A stretch of 10,849 nt of DNA from a bacterium. GTDB taxonomy: Bacteria; Pseudomonadota; Alphaproteobacteria; Caulobacterales; Hyphomonadaceae. Both the position numbers and the translations under genes were made by a program. The notes beneath the pieces are model-generated. The model ran no database searches. It saw only the letters and a program-made list of their open reading frames with translations, and was not told the DNA's origin. Location: assembly GCA_030824255.1 (NCBI GenBank), contig JAVBYB010000043.1, positions 1 to 10,849 on the forward strand, read 5' to 3'. Positions 1 through 6,875 of the stretch are shown here, piece by piece. The stretch's first letter is position 1. Each line of letters starts with the position of its first letter.

Positions 1-141
1 CCCAAGGAATTTCAGGATGCAGTGGCTGTGGCCATTGCCGGCGGCAAGAAGGATGTCATCGCTCGCGTAGGCTGCGGAAACCAGCAGCGCTGCGGCGACC
101 TGACCGTTCTTCGGCCGATCGAGGTCGCTGTCGCGGAATAG
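1..141 (+). CDS. C-terminal end of an unidentified protein, possibly the last PDZ domain of a Do-like protease (partial)
   Basis: The first frame is open from the window edge to a TAG at 139-141, giving 46 residues of a protein whose start lies outside. The segment has a helix-like stretch (EFQDAVAVAIAGGKKDVI, about residues 3-20) followed by a short strand-like stretch ending in LRPIEVAVAE. The pattern 'EF..AV..A...GKKDV...V...N' resembles the end of the second PDZ domain of periplasmic Do/HtrA serine proteases. A Do protease before a response regulator, kinase and glnE would fit alphaproteobacterial gene orders as I recall them. The two cysteines (GCGNQQRC) are unusual for that domain, and no catalytic part is visible, so the family is a guess. 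The stop lies 4 bases before the ATG of the next gene, which suggests co-transcription. Confidence 0.5.
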   Translation, partial: PKEFQDAVAVAIAGGKKDVIARVGCGNQQRCGDLTVLRPIEVAVAE

Positions 142-145
142 TGTG

Positions 146-817
146 ATGAAAGTACTGTTGATCGAAGACGACTCCGACGCAGCCGCTTTTGTGCGGAGCG
201 TGCTGAGCGAAGCCGGGCACTTCGTCGATGTATGCGGCGACGGCGAAAGCGGGCTGAAGCAGGCCAAGGCTGGCGAATATGATGCCCTGGTCGTTGACCG
301 GATGCTGCCGGGGCTCGATGGCCTCAGCATCGTGAAAGGTTATCGCGACTCAGGCGGTCGCGCTCCTGCGCTGTTCCTGTCTGCGTTGGGCGAAGTGGAT
401 CATCGTGTCGAAGGCCTTCAGGCAGGCGGCGACGATTATCTCGTGAAGCCTTATGCGCCGAGTGAGCTTGTGGCCCGCGTCGAAGCGCTGGGTCGCAGGG
501 CTACAGGCGATATTCCGACGACCAAGCTTTCCGTCGGAGGGCTGGAGATGGATCTGCTGGGGCGCACCGTTCATCGGGATGGCCAGAAGATCGACCTGCA
601 GCCGCGCGAATTCCGCCTGCTGGAATTCCTGATGCGTCATGCAGGTCAGGTCGTGACGCGCACGATGCTGCTCGAGAAGGTGTGGGACTATCACTTCGAT
701 CCCCAGACCAACGTGATTGACGTTCACGTGTCCCGCTTGCGTGGCAAGATCGACAAGGACTTCGACCGACCGCTCCTGCACACTGTGCGGGGCGCGGGTT
801 ATCGACTCGAAGCGTGA
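146..817 (+). CDS. OmpR/PhoB-family response regulator (transcription factor)
   Basis: This is a 223-residue cytoplasmic transcription factor switched by phosphorylation. The receiver domain spans about residues 1-115: acidic pair D8/D9, phospho-acceptor D51 (in VVDRMLPGLDG), S79 in the usual Thr/Ser place, and K101 in the conserved KP motif. A winged-helix DNA-binding domain follows (about 128-223), with the typical 'PREFRLLEFLM', 'VDVHVSRLR'-like (here IDVHVSRLRGKID) and 'VRGAGYRLE' signatures. Length is normal for the family. A GTG at 143 is in frame, but ATG at 146 gives the standard MKVLLIEDD start and lies 8 bases after a weak GGA, so I prefer it. It is 11 bases upstream of its probable partner kinase. 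The kinase, envelope context and glnE neighbour resemble FeuP/FeuQ-type systems of rhizobia, but I cannot name it from sequence alone. Confidence 0.95.
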   Translation: MKVLLIEDDSDAAAFVRSVLSEAGHFVDVCGDGESGLKQAKAGEYDALVVDRMLPGLDGLSIVKGYRDSGGRAPALFLSALGEVDHRVEGLQAGGDDYLVKPYAPSELVARVEALGRRATGDIPTTKLSVGGLEMDLLGRTVHRDGQKIDLQPREFRLLEFLMRHAGQVVTRTMLLEKVWDYHFDPQTNVIDVHVSRLRGKIDKDFDRPLLHTVRGAGYRLEA

Positions 818-828
818 AGATCTGATCC

Positions 829-2220
829 ATGAAGATGGGCCGCCTGCCGGCGCTGGTGCGGACGACGACGTTCCGGCTGGCGCTGCTGCATGCGTCCATC
901 TTCATTCTGTTTTCGGCGTCGCTGCTGGCGTATCTCTACTACGAGACGGCCGGACACATGAGCCGACAGGCGGAGACTGAACTCAACGCAGAGTTTCAGG
1001 AATTGTCGGCGGCGTATCGCGGCGGTCTCGATCGGCTCAACCAGGCGGTGACCGAGCGCTCCGAGGCGCGCGGCAAGTTTTTCTACCTGCTGCTTGATAG
1101 CAATGGCCAGAAGCTATCTGGCGACTTTGACGTGCTGCCCGCGGCCGCACCTGCGGGGCAGGTCGTGGATGTGCAGTTCGAGTATGACGCGCGAACCCTT
1201 GCTGGCCAGCCGAGCCGGCGCTCAGCCGAGGGGCGCATTTCCCGCCTTGGCGAGGGTGGCGTTCTTATGGTCGCCTATGATGTCGGCCAACTCGGCGAGA
1301 TGAACAAGCGGATCAGCGAGGTGGTCTGGCGGTCGGCTGCAGTCGGCTTCGTCCTGTCGCTTATCGGGGGCGTCGTGATTTCGCGTTCGGCCGCCCAGCG
1401 CGCAGAACAGCTCGCACGCACGACAGAAGGCGTTATGGCCGGAGACCTTACCCGACGCGCGCCCGTTCAGGGATCGGGCGACGAGTTCGACAGGCTTTCG
1501 GAGCAGCTCAACGCGATGCTCGGCAAGCTCGAGCGATTGGTGATTTCATCGCGATCGGCCGGGGATTCCATCGCGCATGATTTGCGATCGCCGCTGACCC
1601 GCCTTCGAAACAGGCTTGAAGCAGGCCTGATGGAAAACGCCGATGAAGGGCCACGCGTGGCGCTGGCGAAATCAATCGACGACGTCGATAGCCTGCTGGA
1701 AACATTCAATGCGGTGCTGAGATTGTCGCGCGTGCAGGCCGGCGCCACGGGATCGTTCCGGCGTACGGATCTGCGAGGCATCATCGATGAACTGGCCGAG
1801 CTTTATCAGCCCGTGTGCGAGGACAAGGAGCTCTCGTTTACCTACGAGCCCGAAGCTGACCTGTTCGTTTTTGCGGATAGTCACCTCATCGCACAAGCGC
1901 TCTCGAATCTTCTCGACAATGCGGTGAAGTATACGCCGACCGGCGGCTCCGTGCGCCTGGCGGCGCGGCACGGTCAGGGTGGTGATGTCGAGATTTCCGT
2001 GATCGATTCCGGACCGGGAATTCCGGCACAGGATCGCGAGCGCGTGATCGAGCGGTTTGTGCGGCTTGAGCAATCCCGCAGCGAACCGGGAAGCGGGCTT
2101 GGCCTTAGCCTGGCCTCAGCGGTGGCGGAGGCCCATTCCGGCCGACTCGTTCTTGGCGATGGTGACGGACAGCCCCAACCTCGTGGTCTTTCCGCAACGC
2201 TGGCCCTGCCGGCTGCGTGA
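829..2220 (+). CDS. Membrane sensor histidine kinase with HAMP domain, partner of the upstream regulator
   Basis: This is a 463-residue inner-membrane kinase. Transmembrane segment 1 is about residues 16-38, a periplasmic sensor region runs about 39-165, and segment 2 is about 167-186. A HAMP linker follows (about 187-239, with GDLTRRAPVQGSGDEFDRLS). The HisKA domain carries the phospho-acceptor H250 in the H-box IAHDLRSPLTRLR. The ATPase domain shows an N-box (NLLDNAVKYTP, 360-370), a G1 box (DSGPGIP, 393-399) and a G2 box (GSGLGLSLA, 421-429), so all key residues are present. ATG 829 follows a GAAGA about 8 bases upstream; a second in-frame ATG at 835 is possible. The gene sits 11 bases after the response regulator and presumably phosphorylates it. 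The periplasmic domain gives no clue to the signal. Confidence 0.95.
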   Translation: MKMGRLPALVRTTTFRLALLHASIFILFSASLLAYLYYETAGHMSRQAETELNAEFQELSAAYRGGLDRLNQAVTERSEARGKFFYLLLDSNGQKLSGDFDVLPAAAPAGQVVDVQFEYDARTLAGQPSRRSAEGRISRLGEGGVLMVAYDVGQLGEMNKRISEVVWRSAAVGFVLSLIGGVVISRSAAQRAEQLARTTEGVMAGDLTRRAPVQGSGDEFDRLSEQLNAMLGKLERLVISSRSAGDSIAHDLRSPLTRLRNRLEAGLMENADEGPRVALAKSIDDVDSLLETFNAVLRLSRVQAGATGSFRRTDLRGIIDELAELYQPVCEDKELSFTYEPEADLFVFADSHLIAQALSNLLDNAVKYTPTGGSVRLAARHGQGGDVEISVIDSGPGIPAQDRERVIERFVRLEQSRSEPGSGLGLSLASAVAEAHSGRLVLGDGDGQPQPRGLSATLALPAA

Positions 2221-2264
2221 TGCGCGGCTGTGGACGCCGAAAGCAGGATGGCTAGTTTCCCCGC

Positions 2265-5105
2265 ATGACTGAACGACTCAAAATTCAGGGCATCGCGCCC
2301 ATCTGTGATCGGGGTGACTGGGTCGGTGCGCTGCGCATGGCCGAGAGCTCTTCTGATCACATCACGCGCATGATGTCTCGCCGCCCGGAGATCGTTGAGG
2401 AGTTGGGGGCGACTGGTCCGGAGACAATCGTCGCGAACGCGCTGAAGCAGATGCGTGCGGCTGCCTCGTCCGACACAAGTATTGAGAGCGGCATAAAGGC
2501 GTTGCGGCGCGCCAAGGAAGCCGCGCAGCTTGCGATCTCGGCGGCTGACTTGAGCGGCGGATGGGAGCTGGATCACGTTCTCGCCGACCTGACAATGCTG
2601 GCGGATGTGTCGACGCAGTCCGCTTTGACGATGGCGATCCGCGAGGGATGGGCGGCAGGCTGGTTCGACGGCAAGTCGGACAGCAGCGAGATGCCCGGCC
2701 TGTTTGCGCTTGCCATGGGAAAGATGGGAGCGGGAGAGCTCAACTATTCCAGCGACATTGATCTTATCCTGCTGTTCGACCTCGACGTACTCCCCATCAA
2801 GGGGTTGCGTGTGAAGGAGGCGATGACGCGCGTGGCGCGCAGCCTCGTGCGGTTTCTCGATGAACGGACGATAGACGGGTATGTGTTCCGCACGGATCTT
2901 CGCCTGCGTCCCGATCCATCATCGACTGCGCCGGCCGTCTCGACCCAGTTCGCGCTCGGCTATTACGAGAGCGTTGGTCAGAACTGGGAGCGCATGGCGC
3001 ATATCAAGGCGCGCGTCTGTGCGGGCGATATCGCGACGGGGAACGCATATCTTGACGAACTTTCGCCATACGTCTGGCGGCGGCACCTGGACTACTGGGC
3101 CATTGCCGATGTGCATTCCATCAAGCGGCAGATTCATGCCCATGGCGGCCATGCCGAGCTGTCATCGCCTGACTTCGATGTGAAGCTGGGGCGTGGCGGC
3201 ATACGCGAGATCGAGTTTTTCGCGCAAGTGCAGCAGTTGATCCTTGGCGGTCGTCGACCGGCCTTAAGGGCTCCGCGCACGAAGCAGGTGCTGATGGCGA
3301 TGGCGGAAGCAGATGTTGTTGCGCCTGACGTCGCCGGGGATCTTTGCGAGGCGTATGATTTCCTGCGCGGGCTGGAACATCGCGTGCAGATGCTCAACGA
3401 CGAGCAGACGCATCGCCTTCCGGAAAACGCCGAGAAGCGCGAGGCCGTGCGCAGGCTTTCAGGGTATGCGAGCGCCGGCGTATTCGAGCAGGATATCTCG
3501 GCGGTACGCGCGCGCGTTCACGGTATTTATTCCGACCTTTTTGCTGCTGAAGAGCGGCTGTCTGGCGAGGCGGGAAACCTTGTCTTCACGGGCGTCGACG
3601 ATGATCCCGGTACGGTTGAAACGCTTCGAAAGCTGGGTTTTGCGGATCCCTCCCGCATCATCCATGTCTTCCAGCAATGGCATCGCGGCAGCATTCCTGC
3701 CACGCGATCTGCGCGCGCCCAGCAACTGCTGACATCGCTCGGCCCGCGACTGCTTGAGGCGATGTCGAACGCTGGCGAGCCGGACAACGCATTCCAGAGA
3801 TTTCTGGAATTCTTTTCGGGGCTGAAGTCTGGCGTTCAAGTGATGTCGCTCATGCTCGCCGAGCCGGCGCTGACGCGCGAGATCATTCGGACCATGGCGT
3901 ATGCGCCGAAGCTGGCGGCCGACCTTGCTCAGCGGCCGGCCCTGATCGAGGCCATGCTGGAGCCTTCTTTCCGTATGCCGGTTCGATCGGACGAACCCGG
4001 CGTTCGCGCTCGCAAACTGCGATTGCAATTGGAGCGCGCAGATGATTTCGAAGGCAAGCTTAACGCGGCGCGTCGCTTCCATCGCGAGGAAGCGTTCCGC
4101 ATTGGCTATCAGCTTCTTCAAGGCGCCCTGAGCGCAGCAGATGCAGGCGTGGCGTATGCCGACCTTGCTGACGCGTGCGTCGTCACGCTGGCCGAAGTCT
4201 GCGAACAGGATGTGCTGTCACGATTCCCCGGTTCGATCGGGCGTTGGTCCATCTGCGCTCTGGGCAAGTTCGGCGGGCGCGAGCTGACGGCGACTTCCGA
4301 TCTCGATATGATGCTCATCTACGATCCTGTCGACGATGGCGGCGGCACACTGGCCGCGAGGTTCATCCAGAGGCTGGTAGCGGCGTTGTCGGCACCAACC
4401 GGGGAGGGCACGCTCTATGAGGTTGACCTGCAGCTGCGCCCCTCGGGCAAGGCTGGTCCTGTGGCGGTGCGGCTGTCCTCGTTCGAGCGCTATTATCGGG
4501 AGGATGCGTGGACCTGGGAGTTCATGGCGCTGACGCGGATCAGGCCGGTGGCGGGGGACGCAGAGCTTGGCCGGATCGTTCTGCACTTTGCGCGCGAGGC
4601 GCTTCGCCAGAAGAGCAGCGACCCCAAGATCACTGAAGATGTCGCCGATATGCGCCGGCGGATGGCGCGTGAGCGGAAGCCGCGCTCCGCGTGGGACATC
4701 AAGCTGGCGCCGGGTGGCCTTGTCGATATCGAGTTCCTGATCCAGCACGGTATCCTGCTGGCGGCCGGAGACGTGCCTGGCGCTGTGCAGCCAACATCGC
4801 TGGATGCCGTCAAGGCGCTGGCGGCGGCTGGAAGACTTGCTCCCGCCGACGCCGCCCGTTTGGTAGAAGGCCTGACATTCCAGCTGCAGTTGCAGCAGGC
4901 GCTAAGGATCGCAACAGGGGACCAGTTTGAGCCTGATACGGCTTCTGACGGCCTCAAGAGCTGGCTAGCCAGTCATCTGGGTCAAAAGGAGTTTTCCGCC
5001 CTCGCCGTGCGGCTTGCAAACGTGCAGGCGGCGATTGCTGCGCTGCGTGGGCAGAAACTGGGTCCGCTATCGACGGAACAGGATGGCCAGGCCGTTCAAT
5101 CCTGA
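2265..5105 (+). CDS. glnE: Bifunctional glutamine synthetase adenylyltransferase / adenylyl-removing enzyme
   Basis: GlnE attaches AMP to, and removes it from, a tyrosine of glutamine synthetase (GlnA), normally under control of PII (GlnB) and glutamine, so it tunes ammonium assimilation. The 946-residue protein carries two nucleotidyltransferase halves, as in the family. The N-terminal (removase) half has GKMGAGELNYSSDIDL (about 152-167) with metal-binding D164/D166 and a third acidic residue in FRTDLRLRP (D211), then GQNWERMAHIKAR and KLGRGGIREIEFF. The C-terminal (transferase) half repeats the plan: GKFGGRELTATSDLDM (667-682) with D679/D681, VDLQLRPSGKAGP (D721), and KLAPGGLVDIEF (about 813-824). 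Length equals the E. coli protein. The start has only a poor AGGA 16 bases upstream, and the gap to the kinase is 44 bases, so it may be read through from the upstream genes. Confidence 0.98.
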   Translation: MTERLKIQGIAPICDRGDWVGALRMAESSSDHITRMMSRRPEIVEELGATGPETIVANALKQMRAAASSDTSIESGIKALRRAKEAAQLAISAADLSGGWELDHVLADLTMLADVSTQSALTMAIREGWAAGWFDGKSDSSEMPGLFALAMGKMGAGELNYSSDIDLILLFDLDVLPIKGLRVKEAMTRVARSLVRFLDERTIDGYVFRTDLRLRPDPSSTAPAVSTQFALGYYESVGQNWERMAHIKARVCAGDIATGNAYLDELSPYVWRRHLDYWAIADVHSIKRQIHAHGGHAELSSPDFDVKLGRGGIREIEFFAQVQQLILGGRRPALRAPRTKQVLMAMAEADVVAPDVAGDLCEAYDFLRGLEHRVQMLNDEQTHRLPENAEKREAVRRLSGYASAGVFEQDISAVRARVHGIYSDLFAAEERLSGEAGNLVFTGVDDDPGTVETLRKLGFADPSRIIHVFQQWHRGSIPATRSARAQQLLTSLGPRLLEAMSNAGEPDNAFQRFLEFFSGLKSGVQVMSLMLAEPALTREIIRTMAYAPKLAADLAQRPALIEAMLEPSFRMPVRSDEPGVRARKLRLQLERADDFEGKLNAARRFHREEAFRIGYQLLQGALSAADAGVAYADLADACVVTLAEVCEQDVLSRFPGSIGRWSICALGKFGGRELTATSDLDMMLIYDPVDDGGGTLAARFIQRLVAALSAPTGEGTLYEVDLQLRPSGKAGPVAVRLSSFERYYREDAWTWEFMALTRIRPVAGDAELGRIVLHFAREALRQKSSDPKITEDVADMRRRMARERKPRSAWDIKLAPGGLVDIEFLIQHGILLAAGDVPGAVQPTSLDAVKALAAAGRLAPADAARLVEGLTFQLQLQQALRIATGDQFEPDTASDGLKSWLASHLGQKEFSALAVRLANVQAAIAALRGQKLGPLSTEQDGQAVQS

Positions 5106-5264
5106 TAGCCGGCAGGAATATGCCCGCATGCCCAATGCGCCTGCGACCGTGAGCAAGAAACACTCGGCAAAAGCAGCGACAGGATGCATAAAGTGGGGCG
5201 CGTCATTGTCCTCGACAGATTGTCAGCACGGGGCGGGGCGCAGGTCGGAGTTGGCGATCACGCC
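5106..5264 (+). other. Region between glnE and the sigma factor, likely holding the sigma operon promoter
   Basis: These 159 bases separate glnE from the preferred start of the sigma gene. An autoregulated ECF promoter (GGAAC, about 16-17 bases, CGTC) would be expected here, but I found no convincing one. No T-tailed hairpin follows glnE. If the upstream ATG at 5184 is used by the sigma gene, the gap shrinks to 78 bases. Confidence 0.4.
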
Positions 5265-5831
5265 ATGCGGGATCCGGACGATGAGCTGGTTGGGCGCATT
5301 GGCGCCGGCGACAAGCGGGCGGCAGCCGAGCTGGTTCGCCGCCATTTGCCTCGCATGGTAGGTCTGGCCCGACGGATGCTGGGTGATGCAGCGGAAGCGG
5401 ACGATGTGGCGCAGGAAGTGTTCCTGCGTGTCTGGAAGCATGCGGCGGCCTGGAAGCCAGGTCAGGCAAAATTCGAGACCTGGATGCATCGGGTGGCGAT
5501 GAATCTCTGCCTCGACAGGTTGCGCCGTTCTGGCCGAAATGGTGGTGAGGTCTCTCCCGAAACGATCGACACGCAGGCTTCTGCAACCCGCGCGCTGGAT
5601 GACCGCCAACGTCGCGATCGCGTGCGCGTGGCGCTGGGTGATTTGCCGGAACGTCAGCGCGCTGCCCTGGTGCTTTGTTACTATCAGGACCGCACGAATA
5701 TAGAGGCGGCGGAAATTCTCGGCGTGAGCGTTGAAGCTCTTGAGAGCCTGCTTTCACGAGCACGGCGTACGCTGAAATCTGCCCTCGCCGCGGAGCGAGC
5801 AGATCTTCTCAGCGGACTGGAGACAGGGTGA
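5265..5831 (+). CDS. ECF-family RNA polymerase sigma factor
   Basis: From ATG 5265 this is a 188-residue sigma factor with only regions 2 and 4, as in the extracytoplasmic function group. Region 2 (about residues 8-88) has the core-binding and -10 recognition signatures DDVAQEVFLRVWKH and FETWMHRVAMNLCLDRLRR. Region 4 (about 118-172) has LPERQRAALVLCYYQ and a helix-turn-helix NIEAAEILGVSVEALESLLSRARR, which reads the -35 element. The frame is open back to an ATG at 5184, which would add 27 residues. Those residues look unlike sigma region 1 sequence and that ATG has no clear ribosome site. The 5265 start has only a GGAG 14 bases upstream, so the start is not settled. The stop overlaps or abuts the anti-sigma gene, the usual arrangement of a sigma factor and its inhibitor. 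Confidence 0.93.
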   Translation: MRDPDDELVGRIGAGDKRAAAELVRRHLPRMVGLARRMLGDAAEADDVAQEVFLRVWKHAAAWKPGQAKFETWMHRVAMNLCLDRLRRSGRNGGEVSPETIDTQASATRALDDRQRRDRVRVALGDLPERQRAALVLCYYQDRTNIEAAEILGVSVEALESLLSRARRTLKSALAAERADLLSGLETG

Positions 5832-5836
5832 AGATC

Positions 5837-6283
5837 ATGAATGAAGCCCGTTTCATGGAGTTTCTGGCGGTCTATGGCGCAGACATGATGCGCTGGCCGG
5901 ACAGTGAAAAGGACGCTGCCGCGGCTTTCCTCGAAATCGCACCACATCGGGTGAAGGACGTATGGGAAAGCGAACGCGCGTTTGATCAACTGCTGGCGTT
6001 GGAAAAAGATGCGCCAGCCTCCATCGCGCTTGAGACGCAAATCCTGTCGACGTCGCCCGGCAAGCGAGCGACCCAACCGGCCGGTGGTTTTGGCGTTATC
6101 TGGTCCATGCCCAAATGGGCGACCGGCGGAGCCCTTGCTGCGTCGCTGGCATTGGGTTTTGCAGTTGGCTACGCGGGGGAGCCGAAAACCGTCGCTGGAA
6201 CGGACTATGCGTCCATGCTCAGCCTGTCGGGCAGCGGGGCCGGGGCCGTTTTCCTGATGGCGATAGATGATGGCGAACGCTAG
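5837..6283 (+). CDS. Membrane-anchored anti-sigma factor of the ECF operon
   Basis: This 148-residue protein begins with a cytoplasmic segment containing VYGADMMRWPDSEKDAAAAF (about residues 12-31), a pattern I associate with alphaproteobacterial anti-sigma factors ('lyGad..rWP...r.aA'). A single membrane segment follows at about 94-112 (WATGGALAASLALGFAVGY), then a short periplasmic tail. It most likely holds the sigma factor encoded just before it at the membrane. It contains no cysteine, so it lacks the HxxxCxxC zinc motif of ZAS-type anti-sigmas. ATG 5837 lies 8 bases after an AGGG (5825-5828) and 5 bases after the sigma stop. A GTG at 5828 that overlaps the sigma stop codon is the alternative. 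Identification rests on context, topology and the N-terminal pattern. Confidence 0.8.
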   Translation: MNEARFMEFLAVYGADMMRWPDSEKDAAAAFLEIAPHRVKDVWESERAFDQLLALEKDAPASIALETQILSTSPGKRATQPAGGFGVIWSMPKWATGGALAASLALGFAVGYAGEPKTVAGTDYASMLSLSGSGAGAVFLMAIDDGER

Positions 6284-6866
6284 AGCCCTGATGCGTTTCC
6301 CGCTTTCCTATATTCTGATCGCCTCACTCGTCGTGAACGCTGTCCTCCTCGGCATCGTCGCGGGAAGGCTACTGAGCCCCTCGGCCCCGTCGGAGCCGAG
6401 CGTCCAGCTGCAGCTGGAGCGTTATGGTCCTACATCCGACACTGTGAACGCCGCCTGGGCTCAGCTCGCGGAAAGCGACCGTACCGAGTTGCGCAAGCAG
6501 CTGCGCGAGAGCTGGATCGCGATGAGCGGTGAGCGGGCAAGGTTGAGCGAGGCTGGCCAGCATGTCTACAGTTCCGCAGTTGCAGAGCCGTTCGATGAAG
6601 CAAGGCTACGGGATGCGGTCGCCATCTTCCAGGTTCGCGAAAAGAAGCTGCAGGACATCGCGGAAGATATCCTTATCAGCCACATCGGCGGGATGCCGCC
6701 GGAGGCTCGTGCAACAGCAGCGGTGGGCTTGCTGACGCCATTCAATGCGCGCGTCCAGCGCGCTGACAACAAAGACCGGCCGGAGGGGCGCGAGCCGTTC
6801 GCGAAGTTGCCGGGCGCCGACGCCAAGCCGCCGCTCACGGCGACTTCTCCCCCCAACAAGAACTAG
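6267..6866 (+). CDS. Periplasmic CnrX/Metal_resist-like sensor protein, third gene of the sigma operon
   Basis: This 199-residue protein has an N-terminal signal anchor (about residues 15-36) and a helical, charged periplasmic part, with a helix pair at about 57-100 (AWAQLAESDRTELRKQLRESW) and 108-160 (EARLRDAVAIFQVREKKLQD). The plan matches the 'periplasmic heavy metal sensor' family (Metal_resist, CnrX and Spy/CpxP-like). A proline-rich, low-complexity tail follows (about 165-199). In CnrYXH systems the periplasmic CnrX binds metal and relays the signal to the anti-sigma CnrY, freeing CnrH; the gene order here suggests a similar relay. There is no cysteine and there are only two histidines (H99, H139), so metal binding is uncertain. 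The start at 6267 overlaps the anti-sigma gene by 17 bases; ATG 6291, just after its stop, is a good alternative that keeps the whole anchor. Confidence 0.75.
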   Translation: MMANARALMRFPLSYILIASLVVNAVLLGIVAGRLLSPSAPSEPSVQLQLERYGPTSDTVNAAWAQLAESDRTELRKQLRESWIAMSGERARLSEAGQHVYSSAVAEPFDEARLRDAVAIFQVREKKLQDIAEDILISHIGGMPPEARATAAVGLLTPFNARVQRADNKDRPEGREPFAKLPGADAKPPLTATSPPNKN

Positions 6867-6875
6867 CTGAACCTA

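Noticed and set aside
4060..4064. TTAAC inside glnE, considered as a CtrA half site
   Set aside because: There is no second TTAA 7 bases away and it lies deep in coding sequence.
5075..5096. GGAAC followed by CGTT before the sigma gene, considered as an ECF promoter
   Set aside because: The spacer is 13 bases, shorter than the usual 16-17, and the site lies within the end of glnE, so I do not call it a promoter.
2265..5105. glnE checked for a truncated or fused domain
   Set aside because: Both nucleotidyltransferase halves have intact metal-binding aspartates and the length is normal.
5014..5361. A 115-codon open frame spanning the end of glnE and the start of the sigma gene
   Set aside because: It overlaps two well-supported genes in another frame, gives no recognised motif, and looks like chance coding in GC-rich DNA.
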